Translations under genes and position numbers: made by a program
In this document: in pieces, positions 19,271-27,645 of the stretch
Numbering within the stretch: position 1 is the stretch's first letter
Layout: each line of letters starts with the position of its first letter
Assembly: GCA_016931995.1 (NCBI GenBank)
Contig: JAFGDS010000028.1
Coordinates: 1-49,642, forward strand
Reading direction: 5' to 3'
DNA length: 49,642 bases
DNA from: Pirellulales bacterium
Lineage (GTDB): Bacteria; Planctomycetota; Planctomycetia; Pirellulales; Thermoguttaceae
Notes under the pieces: generated by a model
The model's input: the letters and a program-made list of their open reading frames with translations, nothing else
The model's database searches: none
Told to the model about the DNA's origin: nothing

Positions 19271-19355
19271 GGGTGCCATGGCCACGCTCGCGTGGCCATG
19301 CGGCGGCGTGTCTCCCTTACACATCATGCCCACGACAAGCGTGGGCATGGCACCC
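19271..19355. repeat. Double-hairpin repeat, GTGCCATGSCCACG family
   Basis: Outer ends GGGTGCC (19271) and GGCACCC (19355) pair. Inside are two separate hairpins: ATGGCCACG-CTCG-CGTGGCCAT (19278-19299) and ATGCCCACG-ACAAG-CGTGGGCAT (19326-19348). The fourth stem pair is G-C in one and C-G in the other, so each hairpin is kept while the arm-to-arm pairing is broken. A half copy with T-A at that pair is at 48361. It lies between two convergent genes. Confidence 0.85.
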
Positions 19356-19370
19356 GAATTCTCAACGCGA

Positions 19371-21320
19371 TCACCGGCCCGCGTCTGCCTCTTCCTCTTC
19401 CGCCTTCGGCAACAAATCGAGCCGCAGCGGCACGTTGTCGATCCGCCGCACGGCGTACCGCTGCTGGGTGAACTCCACGCGCTCGATCGCCGCCTTGTTG
19501 TCGAACGCCAGCGAGACGTCGATGCGGCACTCCTTCCCGTCGGGTTCGATGATGGTGACGTATAAGCCTCGCAGCGGCTTGTCGGCGCCGCGGAGAAACA
19601 CGCGGGCCTCGTACCGCGCGGATTGCCACACACCGCGATCCGTTTGGAGCACGCCCGCGGTCTTGCCTTCGGTGTAGCGAAGACCTCGCGTCTCGGGGTC
19701 GTTTTCGCGCGCCCGTTCGGGATCGAGATACCATTGCACCCCCGGCGCGAGGATCACCGGCTCATCCGGCACGTCCGTGATCGTCTTGACGACGGTCACG
19801 TTGTCAATGGGGTAGTCGATTTCGAGAGATATTCGGTCCGGCCACGCCGGCAGGTCGGTCTTCTCCGGACTTGCGGCGGATAGGTTCAATCCATTGGTGG
19901 GCCCGGTGAGGGCCATTGCTCCGCCGCCTATCTCCTTGCCTGCGACCAGGACGGTTGGCGAGACCGGGCAGTGCGAAATGCGATCATCTACCTTGAAGAC
20001 CAACACCAGGGGGCGCAATCTCTCCGCGTGTCGGTACGCGACGACAAAGGAACCCACCTTCTTGAGCAGTCCATCCGCCGCCTCTTTGTTCAACACGTTC
20101 CCGTTGAGATCCCAGAGCGTGTGCGGTATCGGCTGCGTGCCCGTGGAACGAAAACCATCCTTCTGCCACGCCATGTAAAGAAGCTCGGGCGCTTGGAACG
20201 CGGCATTCCCTTCCGGCGGCGCATCCTTCTTCGTTTCTGCCCCGGATTCCTTTGCCGCCGGTTCCGGCGGAGTCACCGCGCGTTCGGCGGCGCGGCCGGC
20301 GGGCAGAATCAACAGACCCAACGCGGCGGCCACGAGCCAATGCCACCGCGGCGGACGCGAGGGGAACGCGCCGCGGCGGGCGACAAGCGCCCTCAGGCGG
20401 CGACGCGTCACCGGAAGCGCGGCCAGTGCGCCGGGCACGCCCAGGGCCAACGGCCGCCGCGGTCCGCGTAACGCGTCGATCAGGCACTGCGCGTAGAACC
20501 GGCCCGGGCAGCCGAGCGTGCCCAACACTTCTTCGTCGCAGCAGCGCTCGCGCTCCCACGTGGCAAACCTGCTCGCCAGCCACACGATCGGATTCCACCA
20601 CCACGCGGCCACGGCCGCAAGCTGCACGAGCGACTGCGCGGGGTCGCGGCGGCGAAGATGGACCAACTCGTGCGCCAGCACGGCGTCGAGCCGGTCGGGC
20701 TCGCCGGCGAGATAGGCCGATTCCGGCAGGACGATCACTGGCTGCACGAGCCCCACAACCGCCGGCCCAGCCGCCGCGGGGGCCACGCAAAGCCGCGGAC
20801 TCGACCGGAGCCCCAGCCGCGCCGCCACGTCGGCCAGTCGGTCGGCAATCGCGGCGCTCGGTTCCGTGGAATCGCGCAGCCATCGCCGCCGAACGACCCT
20901 GTGCGCCGCGCCGGCCAGGACCAGCGTTGCCAGAGTCCCGCCCGCCCAGACAAGGAGCAGGATCTCGGGCCACGGCGCGCCGGCCGGCGAAGCCCCGGGA
21001 GCGACCGTCGCGTCAACGGCGACGGGAGCGGCCTCCGCCCGCGGCGCGGACTGCCTTGCCCCGTCCACGACCGGTCGGGAAAGTGACGGATCGGACGTCA
21101 CGCGCGCCGCGTCGCCGCTCCAACCGAAAACGCCCGTCGGACTGGTCCACAGCGGCGGCGTGAGCGCCTTCACCAGGACCATCATCCAGAGCAGATACGA
21201 CAGATGCGCGTGCCGCCGACCCAGCGTAAGACTGAAGGCCATTGTTGCCGCCGCGACCAGGGCGATCTGCCAGGTCTGAGTCCAAGCCAGTTCAACAATC
21301 CCGCTTGCGAAGGAAGTCAT
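19371..21320 (-). CDS. BlaR1/MecR1-like M56 metalloprotease
   Basis: 649 residues. Four N-terminal membrane segments (about 12-30, 38-58, 118-138 and one near 320-345) flank a cytoplasmic zinc protease domain with HELVH (217-221) and a following basic HLRRRD, typical of the M56 family. In BlaR1 the protease destroys the BlaI repressor after an outside signal. Here the outer C-terminal 300 residues are not a penicillin-binding domain: I see none of the SxxK, SxN or KTG motifs in order, and instead a beta-rich region with GLRYTEGKTAG and similar segments. The signal is therefore unknown. It starts inside the blaI stop (ATGA, 4-base overlap). Confidence 0.88.
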   Translation of the reverse strand: MTSFASGIVELAWTQTWQIALVAAATMAFSLTLGRRHAHLSYLLWMMVLVKALTPPLWTSPTGVFGWSGDAARVTSDPSLSRPVVDGARQSAPRAEAAPVAVDATVAPGASPAGAPWPEILLLVWAGGTLATLVLAGAAHRVVRRRWLRDSTEPSAAIADRLADVAARLGLRSSPRLCVAPAAAGPAVVGLVQPVIVLPESAYLAGEPDRLDAVLAHELVHLRRRDPAQSLVQLAAVAAWWWNPIVWLASRFATWERERCCDEEVLGTLGCPGRFYAQCLIDALRGPRRPLALGVPGALAALPVTRRRLRALVARRGAFPSRPPRWHWLVAAALGLLILPAGRAAERAVTPPEPAAKESGAETKKDAPPEGNAAFQAPELLYMAWQKDGFRSTGTQPIPHTLWDLNGNVLNKEAADGLLKKVGSFVVAYRHAERLRPLVLVFKVDDRISHCPVSPTVLVAGKEIGGGAMALTGPTNGLNLSAASPEKTDLPAWPDRISLEIDYPIDNVTVVKTITDVPDEPVILAPGVQWYLDPERARENDPETRGLRYTEGKTAGVLQTDRGVWQSARYEARVFLRGADKPLRGLYVTIIEPDGKECRIDVSLAFDNKAAIERVEFTQQRYAVRRIDNVPLRLDLLPKAEEEEADAGR

Positions 21321-21700
21321 GATTTGCGCCCCGTAAGCTTGTCCAACTCGGTCTGTAACTGCCGGATCTCATCTTCCGAAATGGGCCGCTCGCGAATCAG
21401 GTGTTGCAGCAGCGGAATCGTCTCGCCGCCGAAGACGCCTTGGAGAAACTCCTCGACGACCTGCCGGATGACGCGGGTCGGCGCGACCCGGGCGGAGTAG
21501 ACGTTCGCCCGGCCGCGCCGGCGGACCTTCAGGTAGCCCTTCTCCGTGAGCCGCCGCAGGTAGGTTTGCACGGTGAAGAAGTCGAGCGGGCGATCGTCGG
21601 GCAGCGAGTCGGCCACCTCGCGGACCGTGGCCTCCCCGCGATCCCAGACGATCCGCGCGACCTCGAGCTCCGATTTGGGCAGCGGGGGCAAACGTTTCAC
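21317..21700 (-). CDS. BlaI/MecI family repressor
   Basis: 127 residues, the family's usual length. The N-terminal winged helix (LPKSELEVARIVWDRGEATVREVADSL...[20 protein letters not shown], 7-60) binds DNA; the C-terminal helices (65-120) dimerise and hold the cleavage region. The start is GTG 21700, with a strong GGAGG (21707-21711) 7 bases upstream. It overlaps the M56 protease by 4 bases, and a matching dyad operator lies over its promoter, so autoregulation is likely. No beta-lactamase or penicillin-binding protein gene is nearby, so the regulon is not obviously antibiotic-related. Confidence 0.93.
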   Translation of the reverse strand: MKRLPPLPKSELEVARIVWDRGEATVREVADSLPDDRPLDFFTVQTYLRRLTEKGYLKVRRRGRANVYSARVAPTRVIRQVVEEFLQGVFGGETIPLLQHLIRERPISEDEIRQLQTELDKLTGRKS

Positions 21701-21722
21701 GGGCGACCTCCACGCCAGGAAT

Positions 21723-21767
21723 ACTTACATTTGAACGCATTATTGACGTTCGATTGTAAGTTGTCAA
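21723..21767 (-). promoter_or_regulatory. blaI-blaR1 promoter with overlapping dyad operator
   Basis: On the minus strand: -35 TTGACA (21767-21762), a 17-base spacer and -10 AATAAT (21744-21739), 39 bases before the blaI GTG. The promoter lies inside an inverted repeat, ACTTACATTTGAACG (21723-21737) against CGTTCGATTGTAAGT (21747-21761), 13 of 15 positions matching. The TACA...TGTA core is what BlaI/MecI proteins bind. Both strands and spacing support an autorepressed promoter. Confidence 0.8.
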
Positions 21768-21807
21768 GAGAGTTTTCGGAGAAAAAAGAACCGCCGGGTG
21801 CCCAGAA

Positions 21808-21860
21808 GGGGACAGTCCCATTTTTGTGGTCTCCCGCCACAAAAAATCGGGACAGTCCCC
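21808..21860. repeat. Hairpin repeat, GGGGACAGTCCC family
   Basis: Arms GGGGACAGTCCCATTTTTGT (from 21808) and ACAAAAAATCGGGACAGTCCCC (ending 21860) form a stem of about 20 pairs with a short loop. It lies upstream of blaI, before the promoter. Confidence 0.75.
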
Positions 21861-21888
21861 AGCGCGGCAAGGCATCGCGTTGACAATA

Positions 21889-22023
21889 AGAGCCTGTCCC
21901 AGAACCCTCACCTGCGGTGAACGTCATCCTGAGCGAAGCGAAGGATCTCGTTGGCGTTAAAGGAGTTCAGATGCTTCGCTTCGCTCAGCATGACGGCGTT
22001 GCCTGGGTTCTGGGATGGGCTCT
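21889..22023. repeat. Nested palindromes: GAGCGAAGCGAAGG copy 3 inside an outer pair
   Basis: Outer arms AGAGCCTGTCCCAGAACCC (21889-21907) and GGGTTCTGGGATGGGCTCT (22005-22023) are near-perfect complements (17 of 19). Between them lies a full copy of the GTCATCCTGAGCGAAGCG hairpin family (21922-21995). Together with the hairpin at 21808 this explains most of the 394-base gap 21768-22161; the remaining 22024-22161 shows nothing recognisable. Confidence 0.85.
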
Positions 22024-22161
22024 AAGAGTCGGCACACCGGATCCTACTCCGAGCGACGCTCGGAAAAACGAACGGAGGCGGCCGCCGCGGCTGGCGACCA
22101 CCTCCGGTTTCTCGTCCCGCGTGAGTCGGGATAACGGGTTTTCCGCGGCGACTCGGGCGAT

Positions 22162-23358
22162 TTAGCGCCGGCGTCGCAGCGCGAGCAGGGCCAGGCCGCC
22201 CAGGGCCAATAGCGTCCACGAGGCCGGCTCGGGCACGGCCGCGAAGATCTCCATCTCCAGGGCCCCGACGAAATGCTCCACGTCGCCGTTGATCCCGCCC
22301 GGCGGGCCGTAGATGCGCATTCCGTTCACGCCGTCGACCGCGTCGAACGTCCACAGGAACGGAGCGGCTTCTTCCCAGGTCGAGACGTTGATCAGATAGT
22401 CCAGGTCGTCCGGGAAGCGGCCCATGTCCAGCCCGGTCACGTCGTTCCAGGTCGTACCGCCGTCGGTCGTATACTGGACCTTCATGCCGCCGAGCTCGAA
22501 CCAACCACCGTCCCAGAACGTCTTGAACGTGACGCCGATGGCGCAGACGTCGTCCTTCGGCGAATCCAGCAGGACGCCGAAGTAGTCGTTCGCGTCGGCG
22601 CCGCCCCAGGTCGTCTCCCAGCTCCAAATGGTGAAGTCGCCGTCGTTGAGGCACCAGGGCTCGTTGTACTGCATGTGGCTCCAGATGGCCGTCTGCCCCA
22701 GCGCCAGGTTGTTGTGCAGATCGATCTGGCTGGCGATGGGAAGGTTGCCGCTGACCTGGATCTCACCCACGCCGATCCATCCGCCGCTATCGCCCGCGGG
22801 CCCGGGGGCGGGCGCGCCGATCAGGCGGACGCCCCAGACGTTGCCCGTGTCGGCGCTGGGCGTGATCTGGTACTGACGGTGGCCGTCGACGAACGTGTTG
22901 TCGTAGGCCGCGCTCCACGTCACGGCGATCTCCTCCCAGACGCCGCCCTGCTTGAGCGGCGCGCCCCGAAGCACCTCGACCCGCGGCGTGGCCAGGAACG
23001 TGCCGCCGTCTCCGTAGATCCGGTTCGAGAAATTGATCTCGGTGATCGAGGCGGGCAGCTTGAACTGGTAGCCGGCGAAGTCCTCGGCCGTCGCGCCGCC
23101 GTAGGTGTTCACGTTGGAGTACGGATCCCCGTCGTTCATCGTCCACCACGACCAGCCGTTGCCTCGATCGCTGGCGTAGTCGTACAGTCCCTGGCCTCCG
23201 TTGCCGATCGTGTCGCCGTAGTCCGTTCCCAGGCTGGTCGTGTAGCGGGCCTCGACGTTCGCGTTGGAGAACGTCGTCAGATCGGCGCCGTAGGCCCCGC
23301 TTGCCGCCAGTAGCAGCGCGCCAATCGCAAAGAGAGACATACACTTGTGCACAGGCAT
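22162..23358 (-). CDS. Secreted PEP-CTERM protein, tandem discoidin-like domains
   Basis: 398 residues. A signal peptide (MPVHKCMSLFAIGALLLAAS, cut near AYGA) and a C-terminal VPEPASWTLLALGGLALLAL plus RRRR give an exosortase-sorted surface protein. The mature part seems to hold two beta-rich halves of about 170 residues, one with GGVWEEIAVTWS and one with KVQYTTDGGTTWNDVTG; both resemble galactose-binding-like (discoidin) domains, but this is by eye. No catalytic motif is seen. The start at 23358 is chosen for the signal peptide; ATG 23340 is also possible. The upstream frame to 23466 is not signal-like. It is separated by 458 bases from the glycoside-hydrolase operon and transcribed the same way. 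Confidence 0.75.
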   Translation of the reverse strand: MPVHKCMSLFAIGALLLAASGAYGADLTTFSNANVEARYTTSLGTDYGDTIGNGGQGLYDYASDRGNGWSWWTMNDGDPYSNVNTYGGATAEDFAGYQFKLPASITEINFSNRIYGDGGTFLATPRVEVLRGAPLKQGGVWEEIAVTWSAAYDNTFVDGHRQYQITPSADTGNVWGVRLIGAPAPGPAGDSGGWIGVGEIQVSGNLPIASQIDLHNNLALGQTAIWSHMQYNEPWCLNDGDFTIWSWETTWGGADANDYFGVLLDSPKDDVCAIGVTFKTFWDGGWFELGGMKVQYTTDGGTTWNDVTGLDMGRFPDDLDYLINVSTWEEAAPFLWTFDAVDGVNGMRIYGPPGGINGDVEHFVGALEMEIFAAVPEPASWTLLALGGLALLALRRRR

Positions 23359-23816
23359 AGCCAACCCCCCACCGCGCGAGAAAAGAATCGTGAAGGCGGC
23401 GACGACGCGCGGCGTTTCGCCGCCATCCTCCCCCGCTCCCGACACAGGACCATGGAGCACGATCACGGAGCGGGCACGGCCCCATTTTCGATGCGGGACT
23501 CCCGTCGCGTCAACGATTTTTTCGGGAAAAACAAGGGCATCGCAGACGGCTCGCGGGGGGGCAGGACGGGGACGCGGCCGATCCGTCAGAGGTCGCGCGG
23601 ATCGCGGCGACGTGAGACGACCCGCGATGCCTCCGGAATTCGGGGCCCCCGAATTCGGGGGATCGTGTCCTCAACTCTTGTCGCCGCAGCCCTTTCGGAC
23701 CGAGTCGCTCCTGGAAGCGGGAAAGCGGCAGTGCGGCGCGGGCTCCCGTGCTGGACGACCGAGACCGCGTTGGCCCCAAGCGATGTCCTTGGTCCGGTCC
23801 ACTCGTCCTGGCGGCG
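23359..23816. other. Intergenic region with a perfect EcoRI-like palindrome
   Basis: 458 bases between a PEP-CTERM gene start and the end of the hydrolase gene. No gene is recognisable. It holds a perfect inverted repeat, GAATTCGGGG-C-CCCCGAATTC (23636-23656), that could act as a terminator for the operon arriving from the right, but without a T-run. The PEP-CTERM promoter should also be here; I could not assign boxes. Confidence 0.5.
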
Positions 23817-26030
23817 TCATTCAGGCTGGACCCAAACCTGGATGACGGTCACCTCGTCGCCGGCCAGCGGGATCTTGATGCCCTGGCCGATGAGTTGGCG
23901 GGCGTCCAATTCCTGTTTCTCGACCTGGCCAGGACTGTCCCCCGCGCCGGGCGCGGGCAGGCGCGCCGCCGCGAGCGACGGAGTGAGGGGACAAGGGAGC
24001 TTCTCCGGCACCAGCGCGCAGGTGACCTCGCAAGGGCTCGCGTCCAGGTTGGCCACGAGCAGATACGCGCCGTCCCCGCGGCTGAAGACGGCCGACGCGC
24101 AGCGACCGCCGGAGAGCGTCACGGCCTCGTTGCGCCAGTCGGCGAAGCGATACGTCGCCACGTCGCCCAAGGGTTCGAGCCGGGAGAGCAGCTCGAACGT
24201 CTCGTCGTCCACCGGCCATGGCGTCACGCCGCTGAGGATCGCGTCGAGGGCGAACACGCGGCGGAGCCGCGCCGGCGCGTTGTTGTCCACAAGGCCCCCG
24301 CGAATCACGCCTCGGGACACGCCCCGGACCAGCGCGAACTCCAGAGGAAGCTCCTCCAGGTCGGGCGCGCGGTCGCCCCATTTCGGATAACCCCATTCGG
24401 TCGCCACGACGTAATCGGCGAAGTTTTCCGTGGCGAACATCGGCGTGGTCGTGTTGTGGATGATGACCAGTCCCTTGGGACCGACGCGGCGCCGCGTCCA
24501 TTCCATGAGATCCAACAGCCCATCGATGTCCCAATGCCCCTGGGCCGGGCCGGCCTCGCCGCGGCCCTTCTCGTGCAGCGGATTGTGGCACAACAGGGCG
24601 ACGTTCCAATCGTAATAGACGCCGTCGAGCGGATGGTTCGCAAGCACGCGGTCGATGGAGAGCTTCAGATAGTCGAGCCAGCCGGACTCGAGGCACATCT
24701 GGGCGCCGAATTCCTTCTCCGGGGCGAACATGTTGTGCTGCAGATCGCCCTTGCGGTTCTTTCGGGCCCAGGTTTGGCCGTGCCGTTGGAATTCCTTCGT
24801 GCTCGGGTGGAGTTCCTTGTTCGAGAAGTAAGTCGCCGTGCGGATGCCGACGCGCCGGCAGTCGGCCAGCACCTTGTCGTAGCGGTCCATGTCCGGGTAG
24901 GGCGGATAGGCGCCGTCGCGCCAAAAGAGGCCGTCGCCGTAGTAGTCGCCGTCGTTGTGGCAATGCACGGTTTGGATGCCGCTTTTCGCCCAGCGTTCGA
25001 TTTGGTCGGTGGGCGCCCAATCGCCGCGGTTGCGGTTGAACGTCGTGTGCAGCCAGGGCGGCCGCGCCTGCCCGTCGAGGATGGGAAAGGCCACGTAAAA
25101 GTCGAAGACGCACGTCTCCGGCATCGTCACGGCGGCGTCGGCCATCGACAGCGGCAAGATCGTCAACGCCAAGCCCGGCGGCGTCGTGCTCCGCACGAGC
25201 GCGCACCGGCCCTGGCCTCGGCGGCCCGAAAGCTGCAAATCCCACTGGGCCAGTTCCGAGCCCGCGAACCACTCGATGCCCTCGGTGCCCGGATCGGCGA
25301 AGAGCATCGACCGCGGCACGTAGCGGGTCTCAAGTGCCGGGTCGGACGGCCGATCGACGCGCAACTTCCCCCACAGGTTGCTGCCGAACGAGAACGGCGG
25401 AGCGCCTTCCTCCTCGGTGGTTCCCTCGCGATAGCCGTAAGAGGACAGACTCGGGGCGAGAACCGTCGCAAAGGGGCAGACCTCGCGGACGCGCGCCCCC
25501 GGCGGCGATTGGATCTCGCGGCGGATTTTAACGTATCCCCAGCGGTACTCCAGCGTGGACTTCATCCGGAAGACCGAATCGCGTCCGTCAGGGCCCTTCA
25601 GGGCGCACGCTACCGTGACAATCTCGTTGAGCCCGTCCCGACGATGCTCGACGCGGGGGGCGGCGTCCGCAAGATCCGTGAACTCCGCGCCACTATCGTC
25701 GCGCACCCGCGCGGCGATCGGCTGGACCAGCAGATTGGCGGCCTTTCCGTGGGTTAGTGCAATCCGCGCGATGGCGCCGCCTCGGGAGAGAGCCTGCTGG
25801 ATGGTGTAGAAGGGCGTGCGGAGCGTGAGCGTGCCCTGGGCGTCGTCGCGCTCGACCGAATACGCCTGGGGCCACGTCCGCGAAGGCGCGGCGACCTCAT
25901 CATCGGCCGGCGACGGGCAACAAAGCAGAAGACACGCGGCCAGGAGCAGGCCGGCTCTGGGCAGAGCCCGGCCGAAGATTCGGATACGGGCAGCGTCTGA
26001 TCGCATGAAAGAGACTGTTTTCGTCTTCAT
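23817..26030 (-). CDS. Secreted glycoside-hydrolase-like TIM-barrel protein
   Basis: 737 residues. A long signal peptide (basic start, then AGLLLAACLLLCC near 26-38) is followed by a beta-sandwich-like region (about 45-330) and a probable TIM barrel (about 340-620) with WAPTDQIERWAKSGIQTVHC, LDGVYYDWN (an Asp in catalytic position of alpha-galactosidase-type clans) and KGLVIIHNTT, and a C-terminal beta domain. This resembles GH36/GH31-like or DUF6259-type proteins; I cannot name the family. It is the last gene of the GntR-controlled operon, 121 bases after the SSS symporter, which suggests it releases the sugar that the symporter imports. Start ATG 26030 has GGAG 10 bases upstream. Confidence 0.65.
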   Translation of the reverse strand: MKTKTVSFMRSDAARIRIFGRALPRAGLLLAACLLLCCPSPADDEVAAPSRTWPQAYSVERDDAQGTLTLRTPFYTIQQALSRGGAIARIALTHGKAANLLVQPIAARVRDDSGAEFTDLADAAPRVEHRRDGLNEIVTVACALKGPDGRDSVFRMKSTLEYRWGYVKIRREIQSPPGARVREVCPFATVLAPSLSSYGYREGTTEEEGAPPFSFGSNLWGKLRVDRPSDPALETRYVPRSMLFADPGTEGIEWFAGSELAQWDLQLSGRRGQGRCALVRSTTPPGLALTILPLSMADAAVTMPETCVFDFYVAFPILDGQARPPWLHTTFNRNRGDWAPTDQIERWAKSGIQTVHCHNDGDYYGDGLFWRDGAYPPYPDMDRYDKVLADCRRVGIRTATYFSNKELHPSTKEFQRHGQTWARKNRKGDLQHNMFAPEKEFGAQMCLESGWLDYLKLSIDRVLANHPLDGVYYDWNVALLCHNPLHEKGRGEAGPAQGHWDIDGLLDLMEWTRRRVGPKGLVIIHNTTTPMFATENFADYVVATEWGYPKWGDRAPDLEELPLEFALVRGVSRGVIRGGLVDNNAPARLRRVFALDAILSGVTPWPVDDETFELLSRLEPLGDVATYRFADWRNEAVTLSGGRCASAVFSRGDGAYLLVANLDASPCEVTCALVPEKLPCPLTPSLAAARLPAPGAGDSPGQVEKQELDARQLIGQGIKIPLAGDEVTVIQVWVQPE

Positions 26031-26079
26031 GGCGGGTCGGCTCCGTGGAGGGAATCACCCCATCGCTCTCGCGTCAGTC

Positions 26080-26116
26080 GGGCGACCGGCGCATGGGCGG
26101 GCGACCGGCGCATGGG
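26080..26116. repeat. Short tandem duplication of 18 bases
   Basis: GGGCGACCGGCGCATGGG occurs at 26080-26097 and again at 26099-26116, in the 121-base gap between the symporter and hydrolase genes. It may be a slip duplication or a pair of binding sites. Confidence 0.6.
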
Positions 26117-26151
26117 GCTGCCCGACAGTGTGACCCGGCGACGCGGCGACG

Positions 26152-27645
26152 TCAACCGCGCCGCCGGCAGCCCGCCAAAAGGCCGACCAGGAAGATCGCA
26201 AGCGTGCCCATGACGATGATGAGGAACTTGTGGAAGGGGCTCCTGAGATACGCCCATTCCTCGGGCAAGAGCGGCGAGACGGTCATCCAGACAATCGCCA
26301 GCACGCCGATGAGCACGCCGATCGCCGCGGCGGCGTTGTCGGCACGCCGGGCGACGAGGCCCAAGAGGAACAGCCCGAGCATTCCGCCGCTGAGAATGCT
26401 CGCCAGCATCCACCACACGTCGAGCACCGTGTCTTCCTTGCCGTATCGGGCCAAAGCCAGCGCCGCGAGCGTGCCGACCAGGCCGAAGGCAAGTGTCGTG
26501 CCGTAGAGCACGCGCATCGCCTCGCGCGGACCGGCCGCGGGCCGAACGTACCGCTGGTACAGGTCGCAGAGGCTCACCGTGGCCGAGGAATTTAGACTGG
26601 TGGACATGGTGCTCATGGCGGCGGCCAGGATGGCGGCCACCAGAAGGCCCATCATGCCCGGCGGCATCTGCGTCGCGAGGAAATGCGGGAAGACCCCGTC
26701 CGGCGGCGTGCCGGGGGGCAGCAGCTCGGGCCGCGCCCGGTAGAACGCGAACAAGGCCGTGCCGATGAAAAACAGCATCGCCGACAGGGGCAGGTACAGC
26801 ATCGCCCCGAGCCAAAGGCTCTTGGCCGCCTCGCGGTCGCTTTTGGCCGCGAGGTAGCGCTGCACGTAGTTCTGGTCGATGCCGAAATTCTGCAAGTTGA
26901 TGAACAGGCCATAGAGGAGCACTACCCAGAACGTTGCATCGGCCAGCGACCCGCCGAAGCTGCCCAGCGAGAACTTGTCGTGGTCCATCGCGACGCGGAA
27001 GAGCTGCCCCGGACCTTCGGGCATATCACACAGCAGCAATCCGACGCAGGCCAGCGCGCCCGTCACGAGCACGATGCTCTGGACGACGTCGGTCCAGATC
27101 ACGGCCTCGATGCCGCCCAAGAGCGTATAGAGCGTCACCACCACGCCCGTGACGACGATGATCGACCAGACGGGATACCCGGTCAAGGGCGCGAGCACGA
27201 GAGCCACGAGGTACAGGATCACGCCGACTCGCGCCAACTGCGTCAGCAGGTAGCAGACCACGGCGTACGTCCGCGCCCACGGGCCGAATCGCGACTCGAG
27301 ATGCTCATAGGCCGAGATGGCCCCGCCCCGGCGATAAAACGGCACGAACCACCGCACCGCCAGCCACGCGGCCAGCGGCAGCGACAGGCTGAAAACGAAG
27401 GGATTCCAGTTCGTTTTATATGATTGCGCCGGACAGGCCAGAAAGCTGATGCTGCTTAAGTACGTGCCGAAGATCGACAGGCCCACGGCCCAGCCGGGCA
27501 GCGACCGGCCGGCCACCATGAAGCCCTCGGCGTGGCGGCTGCGCCGGACAAACCCACAGCCCAACGCGACCACCCCGCCCAAATAGACCAGGATCACGCC
27601 CAGATCGAGCCAGGGAAGTCGCGCGTCGGCTGGTGGCAAGTTCAA
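26152..27645 (-). CDS. SSS family sodium:solute symporter
   Basis: 497 residues with about 13 hydrophobic helices, as in the LeuT-fold sodium:solute symporters (glucose, myo-inositol, sialic acid, proline). Typical segments are GRSLPGWAVGLSIFGTYLSS (47-66), LYTLLGGIEAVIWTDVVQ and the FNLQNFGIDQNYVQRYLAAK-like stretch near 255-275. It should sit in the inner membrane and import a small organic solute with Na+. The start is a TTG at 27645 overlapping the upstream stop (TTGA), with AGGA about 12 bases before, so translation is coupled to the aldolase gene. Context (aldolase, hydrolase, FadR-type regulator) points to a sugar acid or similar substrate. Confidence 0.85.
   Translation of the reverse strand: MNLPPADARLPWLDLGVILVYLGGVVALGCGFVRRSRHAEGFMVAGRSLPGWAVGLSIFGTYLSSISFLACPAQSYKTNWNPFVFSLSLPLAAWLAVRWFVPFYRRGGAISAYEHLESRFGPWARTYAVVCYLLTQLARVGVILYLVALVLAPLTGYPVWSIIVVTGVVVTLYTLLGGIEAVIWTDVVQSIVLVTGALACVGLLLCDMPEGPGQLFRVAMDHDKFSLGSFGGSLADATFWVVLLYGLFINLQNFGIDQNYVQRYLAAKSDREAAKSLWLGAMLYLPLSAMLFFIGTALFAFYRARPELLPPGTPPDGVFPHFLATQMPPGMMGLLVAAILAAAMSTMSTSLNSSATVSLCDLYQRYVRPAAGPREAMRVLYGTTLAFGLVGTLAALALARYGKEDTVLDVWWMLASILSGGMLGLFLLGLVARRADNAAAAIGVLIGVLAIVWMTVSPLLPEEWAYLRSPFHKFLIIVMGTLAIFLVGLLAGCRRRG

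Noticed and set aside
19371-21700. Beta-lactam resistance locus
   Set aside because: Only the regulator pair is present; the outer sensor lacks SxxK, SxN and KTG in order, and no beta-lactamase or PBP gene is near.
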